Shown here: one piece after another, positions 36,801 through 42,820 of the stretch
Numbering within the stretch: the first letter of the stretch is position 1
Layout of the letters: every line of letters begins with the position of its first letter
DNA from: Streptomyces eurythermus
Lineage (GTDB): Bacteria > Actinomycetota > Actinomycetes > Streptomycetales > Streptomycetaceae
Length of the DNA: 64,000 bases
Reading direction: 5' to 3'
Assembly: GCF_014649115.1 (NCBI RefSeq)
Contig: NZ_BMSK01000002.1
Coordinates: 551,848 to 615,847 of the forward strand
Program-made: the position numbers and the translations under genes
The notes under the pieces: generated by a model
Seen by the model: the letters and a program-made list of their open reading frames with translations, nothing else
What the model was told of the DNA's origin: nothing
Database searches by the model: none

Positions 36801-37344
36801 CGGTGTCGATGGAGACACTGGGGCCGCGGAAGTCGAAGCAGTACGAGATGCGGTTCGACACCATCGTCATCATCGTGCCGGTCGCGGTGTGGGCGGCCAG
36901 GGTCTCGAAGCTGAGATCGGCGAACTGCAGGATCTTGTAGTCGAGCGTGAACGCGCCGACGAAGACGCCTACGTTCCGGCCCGCCAACTCCGCGGGCTTC
37001 TGCCCGCCGTCCTCCAAAGCCTCCCAGGCGACCTCCAGCAGCTTGCGCTGCTGCGGATCCATATGGGCGGCCTCACGCGGGCTGATACCGAAGAAGGCCG
37101 GGTCGAACTCGTCGAATCCGTCGATGTATCCGCCGCGGCCGCCGACCAGTCGCCCAGGTTTCGACTTGTCCCGGCTGGCGAGTGTGGCGATGTCGTACCG
37201 ATCGGAGGGTGTCGGGGTGAGGCAGTCCTTACCGTCGACCAGGTTCCGCCAGAAGGTCCGATAGTCGGATGCTCCGCCGGGCAGCCGACAGCCGATTCCG
37301 ACGATGGCGATCTTTTCTCGCTGTGCGTGGTGTAATTCCGACAT
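27865..37344 (-). CDS. iterative type I PKS-NRPS of a polycyclic tetramate macrolactam pathway
   Basis: A 3159-residue single-module hybrid, start ATG 37344 (AAGGATT upstream). Domains: KS (about 10-435, DTACSSS near 182), AT (540-860, GHSTGE near 637), DH (905-1190, DHRIQGSTVFP near 937), KR (1410-1660, TGAFGALG near 1466, Tyr in QTNYAAGN), ACP (1740-1820, LGLDSLLAMEL), C (1850-2290, HHIISDA near 1986), A (2340-2800, YTSGSTGNPK, YRTGDL, NGKVDIAALP), PCP (2820-2890, SGGSSIKLIEL), TE (2920-3159, GYSLGGN near 2989, His in GVHADML). There is no enoyl reductase, so polyenes result. PTM synthases use this set iteratively to make two polyene chains joined to ornithine, with TE-linked tetramate release. 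HHIISDA varies the usual HHxxxDG. Codon 4 is TTA. Confidence 0.95.
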   Translation of the reverse strand: MSELHHAQREKIAIVGIGCRLPGGASDYRTFWRNLVDGKDCLTPTPSDRYDIATLASRDKSKPGRLVGGRGGYIDGFDEFDPAFFGISPREAAHMDPQQRKLLEVAWEALEDGGQKPAELAGRNVGVFVGAFTLDYKILQFADLSFETLAAHTATGTMMTMVSNRISYCFDFRGPSVSIDTACSSSLVAVHLACQSLSRGESELALAGGALLHSAPQYTIAETKGGFLSPDGRSRTFDASANGYVRAEGVGLVALKRLDDALRDGDPVHAVIIGSGVNQDGRTNGITVPNADAQITLIERTCAEAGITPGSLQYVEAHGTSTPVGDPIEAGALGHALSIGRPPGAPCYVGSVKTNIGHSESAAGIAGLVKTVLSLKHRTIAPHINLDEINPAIDLASLPYEIPTRTVPWPCHDGPARAGVNSFGFGGTNAHVLLEAAPAPEATDAPQPLPSPSGYSVLPLTARDPELLFDVAENIRQELSGVHGPPAPLPDLAYTLARRRQHLESRLSVVYDSPASLDEALGAHLRGEAHPRVLLDQQREERDRRLVWVFTGMGPQWWGMGRQLFDTEPVYREAVEACDREIRELTGWSLVKELAADEAHSKMSETWLAQPANFAVQVGLAALWRSHGVRPDAIVGHSTGEVAAFYEAGVYTLRDAARIVVHRSRLQQRLVGTGSMLAVSLSETDALRRLQPYAGRLSVAAVNSPGALTLAGDEQALTELADELRSEEIFAKFLTVRVPYHSPYMDPIRDELLSSLAGIEPRPACVPLYTTAGEEAAGRRAEGPELDAGYWWHNVRDSVRFSDAIDRLADDGHRVFLEIGPHPVLGHSINECAGARGGEVRVLPSIRRQEDESERFTLSLAALHSLGVDIAWDVLHPTGRPVPLPRYPWKRDRYWTEPKPVEQVRLGRLDHPLLGRRLDTAEPVWEARLDVESLPYLRDHRIQGSTVFPAAGYVEMATQAARVLTGGDAVLADIDLRKALFLPTGPESPVGETATVQLSVCTEDAAFTIAGVPREDTGERSVHARGALRSAQRGLRRSAPRLDTDAIRGGGARRMDGAECYAALAALGYHYGPAFQGIEEVWIGSDEALARIRPPVSIGDDAARHHLHPVLLDACFQTLLTPQILVQGQDAAPGTGIRLPLSIDEVRLDAVGDQPLWAHATLTSRADGELVGDIAVYADDGTPLGGITGFRAADVEKASAAVGLTTIDSWLADISWVETPHESGTASTTETPARDWLVLADAQGVADELATQITALGGRCHLVRPGPGYGMSPDQRESTVAPGSTADLERLFAELSAAGQGPYDHVAHLWSLDLPPIDAVRTAAGLREHAGLGGYALVALARTLPVHHPGSRLHIVTRGSQAATPGDPVEPLSAPAWGIGRVLGQQELTAHRGRLIDLDPASGDDGAARWADAQAILREATAADGEEEIALRGDRRYTSRLTPVADLPRPLPLRLRADGAYLVTGAFGALGRHLCRRLVARGARRLVIVSRTPLPDRDQWRTIDPASAAGDRVRFLKELEELGALPILATLDTSDETSLTAWLADYRRRESPPIRGVFHLAGQVLDTLLPEMDRAAFDAVYDPKVLGAYLLHRHLADEPLDHFVLFSSIASLLTTAGQTNYAAGNAFLDALAHHRRARGLPALSLDWGPWATGMIEELGLIEHYRTHRGMSSLSPEAGMAVLERVICQDRSQLLVATVVDWPVFLAWYPSPPLLVTDLAAAADGASSAADSDGSGLDTLHASFRGADADTRRALLTDRFTHIVAGVLRVRPEQVDPDAGLGALGLDSLLAMELRSRVQAELGIALPVVALLSSAPVSDLVSQLYDGLVDLVSADADAAGDEAVVELFHDERQHPLTQNQKALWFLKQLNPDGFAYNIGGAVEVRVELDPDLMFAAFRVLIERHPSLRANFTHQDGRPVQKVAPPEDAVFRQDVGVFDVQDWPWEEIHDLIVSEYREPYDLEHDPLVRLRLFQRGRDRWVLMKAVHHIISDAISTFTFIEELLAVYEALSRGRRPELPPVPARYLDFLNWQNRFLAGRDARRMLDYWKSHLPADTPVLNLPTDKPRPAVQTHNGASEFFVLDTDLSARVHALAREHDVTVFMALISAYYLMLHHYSGQDDIIVGSPVTGRTQEEFAGVYGYFVNPLPLHLDLAGSPTVAELLARVRDVVLGGLDHQEYPFVLLVEELGLRHDPSRSAVFQAMFILLTHKVATEKYGYRLEYIELPEEEGQFDLTLSVYEDEADRRFHCVFKYNTDLFLASTMRRLASHYVNLLDALTRAAPSQPAGRLQMLGHKERERIVGQWSGAGHRAAAPDVPVHRLISRIAAERPGAIAVSAPTEDGGSRRLTYGELEHRSHGRARRLRELGVADGAVVAVCLDKSAELVVTLLAVLRAGGAYLPLDPDNPADRMAYMVAHVGAAVLVVDDAGRERFAGLPCQVLTLGDLTVETSGDAREPAVDMDAPAYVIYTSGSTGNPKAVSVSHRNIASAYEAWRVEYRFGHEVTVHLQMASPSFDVFTGDLVRALCSGGTLVLIGRELLFNTAMLYTAMREERVDCGEFVPSVVRGLIAHCEHEGSRLDFMRLLIVGSDSWKVEEYDRLRSLCGPDTRLVNSYGLTEATIDSTYFEGPTDGLEPSRMVPIGRPFPGTEVYILDKHGDPVAPGVPGELWIGGAGVTTGYVRDPEQTAHRFVTRTLSREPGTRPVRLYRTGDLACWDSDGRVHLLGRADSQVKVHGHRVEIGEIESRLAQWPALAQTVVTLRPDQRGESTLCAYGVAAPGTELDWRQLRRHLAAHLPTYLIPAAFTELPELPLTLNGKVDIAALPAPRYPADDERHDPPVTLYETRMAEHWRAVLGLGHVGLQHDFFESGGSSIKLIELIHSLQNEFDIAIPVSQLFKVTTLHGMARTVEHIVTGRLPGAQPYLRFNRGAGSVVFCFPPAGGHGLVYRLFAAELREYELVAFNYVTGDDKVARYADLIDALQPQGPCELLGYSLGGNLAFEVAKELEHRGREVGDVVILDSYRIPACFTADADHLEEFERELREHLRKHTGSEHLAQETLDQAWDYIGFCGRTPNLGMVRAPLTVISDERKVAFYAAGERGTWDGSSATRSTVLCGSGVHADMLDPGHVAHNADLTRSALARCLSETGIGAYDVALGGEACGS

Positions 37345-37384
37345 GGCTGAATCCTTGCAATACCGGAGTGGCGGATTTTCGTCG

Positions 37385-38194
37385 TCAGGTGGGCTGTCGG
37401 CCGGGTACCGCTCGGCGACGCACGATCTGGACATGGCTGGAGACGATGGCCTCGGTTCTTGGAAAGGATGCCGGATCGTGCAGACCGACCTGTTCCGGTT
37501 TCCGGCCGTCATACCAGGTGTAGCTGCCGAATATCCGGTCCCACACTGCCAGATCCGAGCCGTAGTGACCGGCTTCGGAGAGATCGATGCTGTGATGCAG
37601 ACGGTGTTGCTCGGGGCTCGCGAGGATCTGGTTGAGCGCACCGATACGCACATCGATATTGGCGTGGATGAAGTAACCCTGGGTGATGACGAAGAGGCCC
37701 ACCACGAACACCGCGTCATGGGAGAATCCGACCCATGCCAGAGAAAGCTGTACGGCGCTCTGTGCCAAGGTGATGTCGAGAATGTGGTTGACGCCGTTGC
37801 TGGCGACGTTGACCTTGTCCGGGACGTGATGGATCCCGTGCAGCCGCCACAGCCACGGGTTGACGTGGCTCAGTCGGTGCCCCAGATAGCTGGCCAGGGA
37901 ACCGACGGCCAGTGCCAGCGGAATGTCGGCCCACAGTGAAAGTTCCGGTCTCGCCGGAGAGATGACACGGACGCAGAGCGACACGAGGAGCTGCGCGGCG
38001 ATGCTGCCGGCGACGGTCAGCAGGAAATACGCGCCGTACCAACCCCATTCGCCGCGGCTCGGATGCCATTCGCGATCGTAGGGGATGAGCCGCTCCAGTG
38101 CCGCGAGATAGCAAATGACGGCTACTTGGAAAAGAGCGGTGACCGGACCCGGATCGAGATGGAAATAAAGCGCCGTCAAGGCCACGGCGGTCAT
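37385..38194 (-). CDS. sterol desaturase/fatty-acid hydroxylase-family enzyme of the PTM cluster
   Basis: An integral-membrane di-iron hydroxylase, 269 residues from ATG 38194. The histidine boxes are HRLSH, HGIHH and HRLHHS, with several membrane helices before them. In PTM clusters the gene ahead of the PKS-NRPS encodes this enzyme, which hydroxylates the ornithine-derived carbon (as in HSAF). The frame continues upstream as NGNSVRRVACQIAYPALFLT; a strong GAGGAGG at 38264-38270 sits six bases before an in-frame CTG at 38257, so the true start may be that CTG (290 residues). Forty bases separate it from the PKS-NRPS. Confidence 0.88.
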   Translation of the reverse strand: MTAVALTALYFHLDPGPVTALFQVAVICYLAALERLIPYDREWHPSRGEWGWYGAYFLLTVAGSIAAQLLVSLCVRVISPARPELSLWADIPLALAVGSLASYLGHRLSHVNPWLWRLHGIHHVPDKVNVASNGVNHILDITLAQSAVQLSLAWVGFSHDAVFVVGLFVITQGYFIHANIDVRIGALNQILASPEQHRLHHSIDLSEAGHYGSDLAVWDRIFGSYTWYDGRKPEQVGLHDPASFPRTEAIVSSHVQIVRRRAVPGRQPT

Positions 38195-38257
38195 TGTCAG
38201 AAAGAGTGCCGGATAGGCGATTTGACACGCGACGCGGCGGACGCTGTTCCCGTTCAG

Positions 38258-38346
38258 AGTGCACCTCCTCGCAGACGGGTGCTCCGTTGCGGGGATACCC
38301 TCTGTGGGGTAGGGTAATCTCCGTGCGGAATAAGTATGAGAATCGA
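38258..38346 (-). promoter_or_regulatory. presumed promoter region of the PTM operon
   Basis: This stretch lies between the operon's first gene and foreign remnants. It includes an AT-rich run around GGAATAAGTATGAG (38319-38332) and a partial dyad TACCCTCTGTGGGGTA (38296-38311). No exact -10/-35 assignment is possible by eye. Confidence 0.3.
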
Positions 38347-38511
38347 TCAGCCTAAAGGTGGTCGGTGATTTTCCAGAAACGTTTCTTCCGAGGCCAAGTC
38401 GTCACGGATTCCAACCGCAGTCGCCGGATGGCCTGCCTCGGCGGCGCGCACGGCGAGGGGCAGTCCCACGTAGCCTTGGCCGGCGACGACAACATCCATG
38501 ACGACTCCCAT
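38347..38511 (-). pseudogene. nucleotide-sugar dehydrogenase, N-terminal fragment
   Basis: MGVVMDVVVAGQGYVGLPLA followed by VRAAEAGH is the Rossmann start of UDP-glucose/UDP-ManNAc dehydrogenases (GxGYVGLPLA). After about 35 residues the text degenerates and stops at 38347. Only the first few percent of the gene survives. Confidence 0.65.
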
Positions 38512-38530
38512 CCGGGTAAGGAGCGGCGCG

Positions 38531-38665
38531 GTGCCCCTGGTTTCTGTGGTGATGCCGGTACACAACTCGGCGGCCACGCTAGGGCCTTCAGTCCGGTCGG
38601 TGCTGACGCCGACCCACACCGCTCTCGAACTGCTGATCACCGGCGACGCGTCTTCGGACGACTCG
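38531..38665 (+). pseudogene. family 2 glycosyltransferase, N-terminal fragment
   Basis: GTG 38531 starts VPLVSVVMPVHNSAATLGPS and VRSVLTPTHTALELLITGDA followed by SSDDS, the nucleotide-binding start of GT2 enzymes (normally ...LLIVDDGSxDDS). It stops being homologous after about 45 residues. It is divergent from the sugar-dehydrogenase fragment, suggesting both came from one polysaccharide locus whose flanks were deleted. Confidence 0.65.
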
Positions 38666-38744
38666 ATGGTTTGCTGCGGGATTTTGCCCGCCAGGACGAA
38701 CGTGTCCTGGTGAAGGCGGCGCCCGAGCAGGGCGGGATGACCAG

Positions 38745-39060
38745 GCGCCGGTCGTAGACCCAGAATGCGTGCGGGGCGGTGCGGTGCAGCTGTGCATCGA
38801 AGGGGATGATGCCCAGCTCCACGCGCTTCTGCCCGACGAGGCTGTACAGCCGGTCCAGCTGTTCCGCCATCACGTCCAGCGGGCGCGGGCGGTGGTACAG
38901 GGCCGCCTCGCACAGCGAACCGGAACGACTTTTCCGGGTCGTACAGGGCTTCCTGTCTGCGCATGCGCTTTTGCACGGCCGTATCAGTCGTAGCCGGGAT
39001 GCCGCGGAACTCGGCAAGGGTGTCGAAAACGACGCGCGCGTGCTCCGGTGTCTGGAAGAG
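38745..39060 (-). pseudogene. XRE-family regulator C-terminal domain (DUF5753), frameshifted
   Basis: Leftward text in two frames: FQTPEHARVVFDTLAEFRGI and QKRMRRQEALYDPEKSFRFA, then after a frameshift CEAALYHRPRPLDVMAEQLD and RVELGIIPFDAQLHRTAPHA. This is the DUF5753 domain of Streptomyces XRE regulators. Both the N-terminal HTH and the extreme C-terminus are gone. Confidence 0.7.
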
Positions 39061-39109
39061 CGCCGGGATCCGGGACGCACAAGGCCGCGGATCTGCGTGG
39101 TGTTCTCCG

Positions 39110-39708
39110 TCAGCCGGCGAACTCGGCGATCAGCTCAGCCGGCACCCCCGGGTAAGGCCGCTCCATCACCTCCCCCAGCCATCCCGCATCGGCAGCGGCA
39201 ACATCACGTCGGTCGAGGTGTCCGAGCCGAGCGTCAGACGGAAGGCGGACAGCGAGTGCGCGCAGAGGCCAAGGCCCACCGTCAGCATCGCGGAGACCGC
39301 CTCACCGAAGACCGTCTCCCGCAGCAGCACCGACAACCGTGTCGAATCCAGCACCATCACCTGCCCTGGCCGGTGGACCACCACCCGCGTGGACACGCCG
39401 GCCACCCCGGCCGCCGCTGCCGATCGCTCGTAGCGTGAGCGGGATCCCCCCCGGCCCGAACCACTCCCGTCAGACGCGCAGCAGCGTTCCGCACTGGCCG
39501 CAGCCGCGTCCGTTTCCGGGGTCCGGGCACACGCCGCAACCAGGGGTGCGGACACGGCGGCCCCCAGGCCGGCCGTGGCGGCGGTCCGCAGGAACGAACG
39601 GCGGGAGTACCCGCAGGCGCGCCGGTCCCGGCGAGGTTGTGCGACCGCTCGGTCTTCGGCTTCCTCCAACTCGGACAAGCGTGTAGGCGGCACAAGCGAA
39701 TGCGGCAC
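39110..39708 (-). pseudogene. unrecognised gene remnant with twin-arginine-like segment
   Basis: The leftward frame carries YSRRSFLRTAATAGLGAAVS followed by APLVAACA (Tat/lipoprotein-like), then HRPGQVMVLDSTRLSVLLRE. The end appears frameshifted, with GWLGEVMERPYPGVPAELIA and EFAG in a different frame ending at 39110. I do not recognise the family, and the Tat-like part may be an unrelated fragment. Confidence 0.3.
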
Positions 39709-39729
39709 TGGAGTGGATTGCGGAGCTCA

Positions 39730-40461
39730 CCGAGGCGTTGGAGACGCTGCGCGAGGACCGGGATGAGGGACGCCGGCGCCGGGTCGACCTGCAGCGGCAG
39801 ATCGACTCGCTGACGAACCGGAACCAGGACCGGACCGAGGCAAGGAAGGCAGCACTGGCCCAGCGGCACCGGATGCGTGCCATCCTCGGCCCCTGTGAGA
39901 GCGACCAGGAGCTGGAGAAGTGGGAGCCAGGCTCTGAGCTGGGTGGTTCGCATACGTACTGGCTCCGGGAGCCTGCGTTCGCGCCACTCGCTCCGCCACC
40001 CGGCCGTGACTGCAGACGCCGAGGACTCGTTCTTTCCCTGGTCGACGTCCTGGTCCTCTCCCTGGCCGTCTCCGCCGGCACCCAGCTTCCCCGGCGACCA
40101 CAACAACCCCAAGAACACCGCCGACAGCCAGATGGAGCGGATCCTCACCCCCGCGCTCCTGCCGACTGGCTCCGGCTCGCAGGGCCGTCCTTCCAGCCCC
40201 GCTGCTTCCACCTCTCCCGGGGCCCTTCCGGCCGAGGGCTCACCGACATGCCCGCCCAAGCCCGGCCACAACGCTGCCCCATCCACGCCCGCTCCCAGGC
40301 TCACGCCGACGCCGACACCCAGGCTCACGGCACCGGCGGTGAGCGTGCGCTGGCAGGGCACGCTGCTCCTCTACAGCAACGGAGTCTGCAGCGGCTGGTG
40401 GCTGGACGATCGGCCACCGTCACGGGCTTTGGCCGGCGACCTCGGCTTGGAGTGCGACTAG
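39730..40461 (+). pseudogene. remnant of a coiled-coil/membrane protein, frameshifted
   Basis: Rightward text IAELTEALETLREDRDEGRR...IDSLTNRNQDRTEARKAALA is a convincing coiled coil of about 75 residues. A change of frame follows, then a Pro/Thr-rich linker and VSVRWQGTLLLYSNGVCSGW ending in GDLGLECD and a stop at 40461. It looks like a membrane or exported protein broken by a frameshift. From 40462 to 40964 I see no gene. Confidence 0.35.
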
Positions 40462-40964
40462 CACCCGGGCGAAGTCGACGGCAACGCTCTCGCGGCGTGG
40501 CACGGCGCAACGCGTCCCACCTACCAGCAGTGCTCCGAGATGAGCGGCCAGCTGGCGCGAAGGGCGCTGCCTGTTCAGGAGGGATCCATGGCCTGCCTCG
40601 GAACCTTGGACGGACGTCTGGGCCATTTCACGGTGACGAACATCCTGGGCCCTGCCGAACTGAACCTCGAAGCGACCGTGTGGGAGCGCCGGTGATCCTG
40701 AAGCGGTCGAGAAGGGCCGCGCACCGTACCGTGCCCGAACGCTGCCACAACGCACCGAAAGTCCCTTGCAGATCGCTGCACGACACGCGGCTGATCCGGA
40801 TCTTCATCTTCCACTACGGGCATATGCCGTAACCCCGAAAGGTGTTCACTGACGGCTCCTGGAGCAGCTCACCCCGGTAAAATCTCACAGGATCATGAGC
40901 TGCACGTGGGGAGCCATGTGCCTCCGCGGCCACAGCTCACAAGAAATCGGCATCCGGAGGAACC

Positions 40965-41432
40965 ATGCTCAAGCTGAACGCCCCCATGAACGGCCCCTCC
41001 GGGTTCAGAAGAGTGATCTCGAACCTCGACTACCCGGAATCCCAGTACGGATACACCGGGCCAGGGTGGAGCTGGATGTGGGTGAATTCCCCCTTCGCCT
41101 TATCTTTCGTGGAGGGGCAGTTCACTCGCAGGGTTTTCAAGCAATACCAGACGTCACATCGGGACCTGCGGTCCTTCGTCAGTGAAAGCCTCGCACCCAA
41201 CGACCCGCGCTGGTCCAAAGCATGCGCCGCCGCTCTTCGCGACACGACCGCACAGGAATTCATTCTGGTCTGCGAGATCTGGGCATTCGCCTCGTTCGAA
41301 GTCCGCTCGGGCAGGAGCGCGGAAGCAGGTACGGCCTTCTACAACGGATGGGTCGCAGCCATGAACGCCGATCCGCAGAGCACATACGAACTGCAGTGGT
41401 CCGAGAAACCCACCGTCATACTGATGAGCTAA
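40965..41432 (+). CDS. hypothetical protein, 155 aa
   Basis: ATG 40965 with GGAGG seven bases upstream. The protein (MLKLNAPMNGPSGFRRVISN...) is rich in aromatic residues and has no signal peptide, membrane helix or recognised motif. Codon use is less GC-biased than its neighbours and codon 46 is TTA (41100-41102), both suggesting recent transfer. It sits just before an IS. Function unknown. Confidence 0.7.
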   Translation: MLKLNAPMNGPSGFRRVISNLDYPESQYGYTGPGWSWMWVNSPFALSFVEGQFTRRVFKQYQTSHRDLRSFVSESLAPNDPRWSKACAAALRDTTAQEFILVCEIWAFASFEVRSGRSAEAGTAFYNGWVAAMNADPQSTYELQWSEKPTVILMS

Positions 41433-41455
41433 CCGCGGGTCCGCGTCAGGCTACC

Positions 41456-42501
41456 CCTAACGAGTTGGTGCGTGATAGCGGGTGAGGCGGGCTGGCCCGT
41501 TGGGGGACGCTGGGTCAGGCTTGAGCGGTGCGGTCGGAGACGAGGCCGGCGATGGCGCGGTAGGTGTCGGCCAGGCGGTCGCGGCGATGGGTCCAGCGCG
41601 TCAGTTGCTTCCAGCGTTTGTGGTCGGCGAGGGCGTGTTCGACGGTGATGCGGTCGGAGGAGTGCCCGTGGCGGTCGCGTTCCCACTGTTCGACTCTGCC
41701 GGGCAGTGCTCCCGGGCGGGGTTTTCTGGGTGGTGTGATCGCTTGCCCGCGGTGGTCGCGGCTGAGGCCGAGGTAGCCGTCGTCCAGGAGGACCTCGACG
41801 TCGGGGAAGTGCTGAAAGCAGACGGCAATGCCTTCATTGCGGGCCGCCGTGGCGTCGTGCATGCGTCCAGGCCGCAGGGCATCGGTCCACAACGTGCGAC
41901 CCCGCCAGTCGGCGATCACGGTGGCTTTCATCGTGTTCTGCTTCTTCTTGCCCGAGACGAACGCACGGCGTCCGCCACGGTTGGCCGGCGGCCTGCGGAC
42001 CTGAATCTCGGTGGCGTCCAGCCGCAGCTCTACGCCCTCGGCCTGGGCATAGGCGAACACGTCCGTCAGCGTCCGAAGACGCAGGCCAGGCCGGTCGGGG
42101 ACCGCGCACCCCCGCTCGGCAAGGAGTATGCGTATTTCTGCGATCGCGCGAGTGATGGTGGAGCGGTCGACGCCGAACAGCAGGCCCAGCACCGAATGCG
42201 GCAGGTCGTGCCGCAGATGGATCAGCGTGGCCACCAGCCGGTCGACGAACACCAGCTGGTGGCGGGCGCCGGCGCCCGCGGCCCGCTTCCGGACTCCTCC
42301 TCGTGCAGCATGCCGACGGCCCTCGAGTCCGGCCTGCCACGGCACGGCCAACTCCTCGACCAGACAAGCGAGATGCCGCCGAGAGATTCCCGTGAACAGC
42401 CGATGCGCCAGCACCGCCCGATCGACCATGATCGCCACACCCGGATCCTGCCACCTGTCAGGCCCGACGCCTCACCCGCTATCACGCACCAACTCGTTAG
42501 G
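41456..42501 (-). mobile_element. IS5-superfamily element with 34-bp perfect terminal inverted repeats
   Basis: 41456-41489 and 42468-42501 are perfect 34-base inverted repeats beginning CCTAACGAGTTGGTGCGTGA. The 1046-bp element contains one intact leftward transposase. No flanking duplication is obvious (ACC left, CCC right). Perfect ends and an undamaged gene suggest recent arrival. A related but not identical end occurs at 63897. Confidence 0.9.
41515..42438 (-). CDS. IS5-superfamily (DDE_Tnp_4-type) transposase
   Basis: A 307-residue transposase. The N-terminal HTH_Tnp_4 domain is seen in HDLPHSVLGLLFGVDRSTIT. The DDE domain has LRLDATEIQVRRPP (first Asp), KKKQNTMKATVIADWRGRTL, and EVLLDDGYLGLSRDH (second Asp); a late VEHALADHKRWKQLTRW carries the final Glu. 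No disruption is visible. The similar gene start MVNRDVLAHQL at the right window edge marks a second relative. Confidence 0.88.
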   Translation of the reverse strand: MAIMVDRAVLAHRLFTGISRRHLACLVEELAVPWQAGLEGRRHAARGGVRKRAAGAGARHQLVFVDRLVATLIHLRHDLPHSVLGLLFGVDRSTITRAIAEIRILLAERGCAVPDRPGLRLRTLTDVFAYAQAEGVELRLDATEIQVRRPPANRGGRRAFVSGKKKQNTMKATVIADWRGRTLWTDALRPGRMHDATAARNEGIAVCFQHFPDVEVLLDDGYLGLSRDHRGQAITPPRKPRPGALPGRVEQWERDRHGHSSDRITVEHALADHKRWKQLTRWTHRRDRLADTYRAIAGLVSDRTAQA

Positions 42502-42820
42502 CCCGCCCCCTCGGGCTGCTCCCGGCCGGCCACCTGGGCCCGGTGCCTCTTGTCACCACGGGTCGGCACAAGGGCCCAACGGCCCTTCTTACCAGGGACG
42601 TTGGGGCATATGTCCGTAGTGTCATACTGACCTGCGGTTTCTGTGGGCGTCGCGCCTCCCGGTCGAGGCGCCTGAGGGCCGTCACCCCTTCTTCGCTTCC
42701 TAGGAGTTCACCAATGCCTCGACTGTTCTGCCAGCCTCCGAGCGGCGCGCCGGTCCCCCCGGCCCCGTGCGCCGGGCGGGTCACCGGCATGGGCCGCGAG
42801 ACGCGGACGGGGTTCTGACC

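Noticed and set aside
32926..37335. A 1469-codon rightward open frame
   Set aside because: It is wholly antisense to the PKS-NRPS, has Gly/Val/Arg-rich text without domains, and is the usual shadow of strong GC bias.
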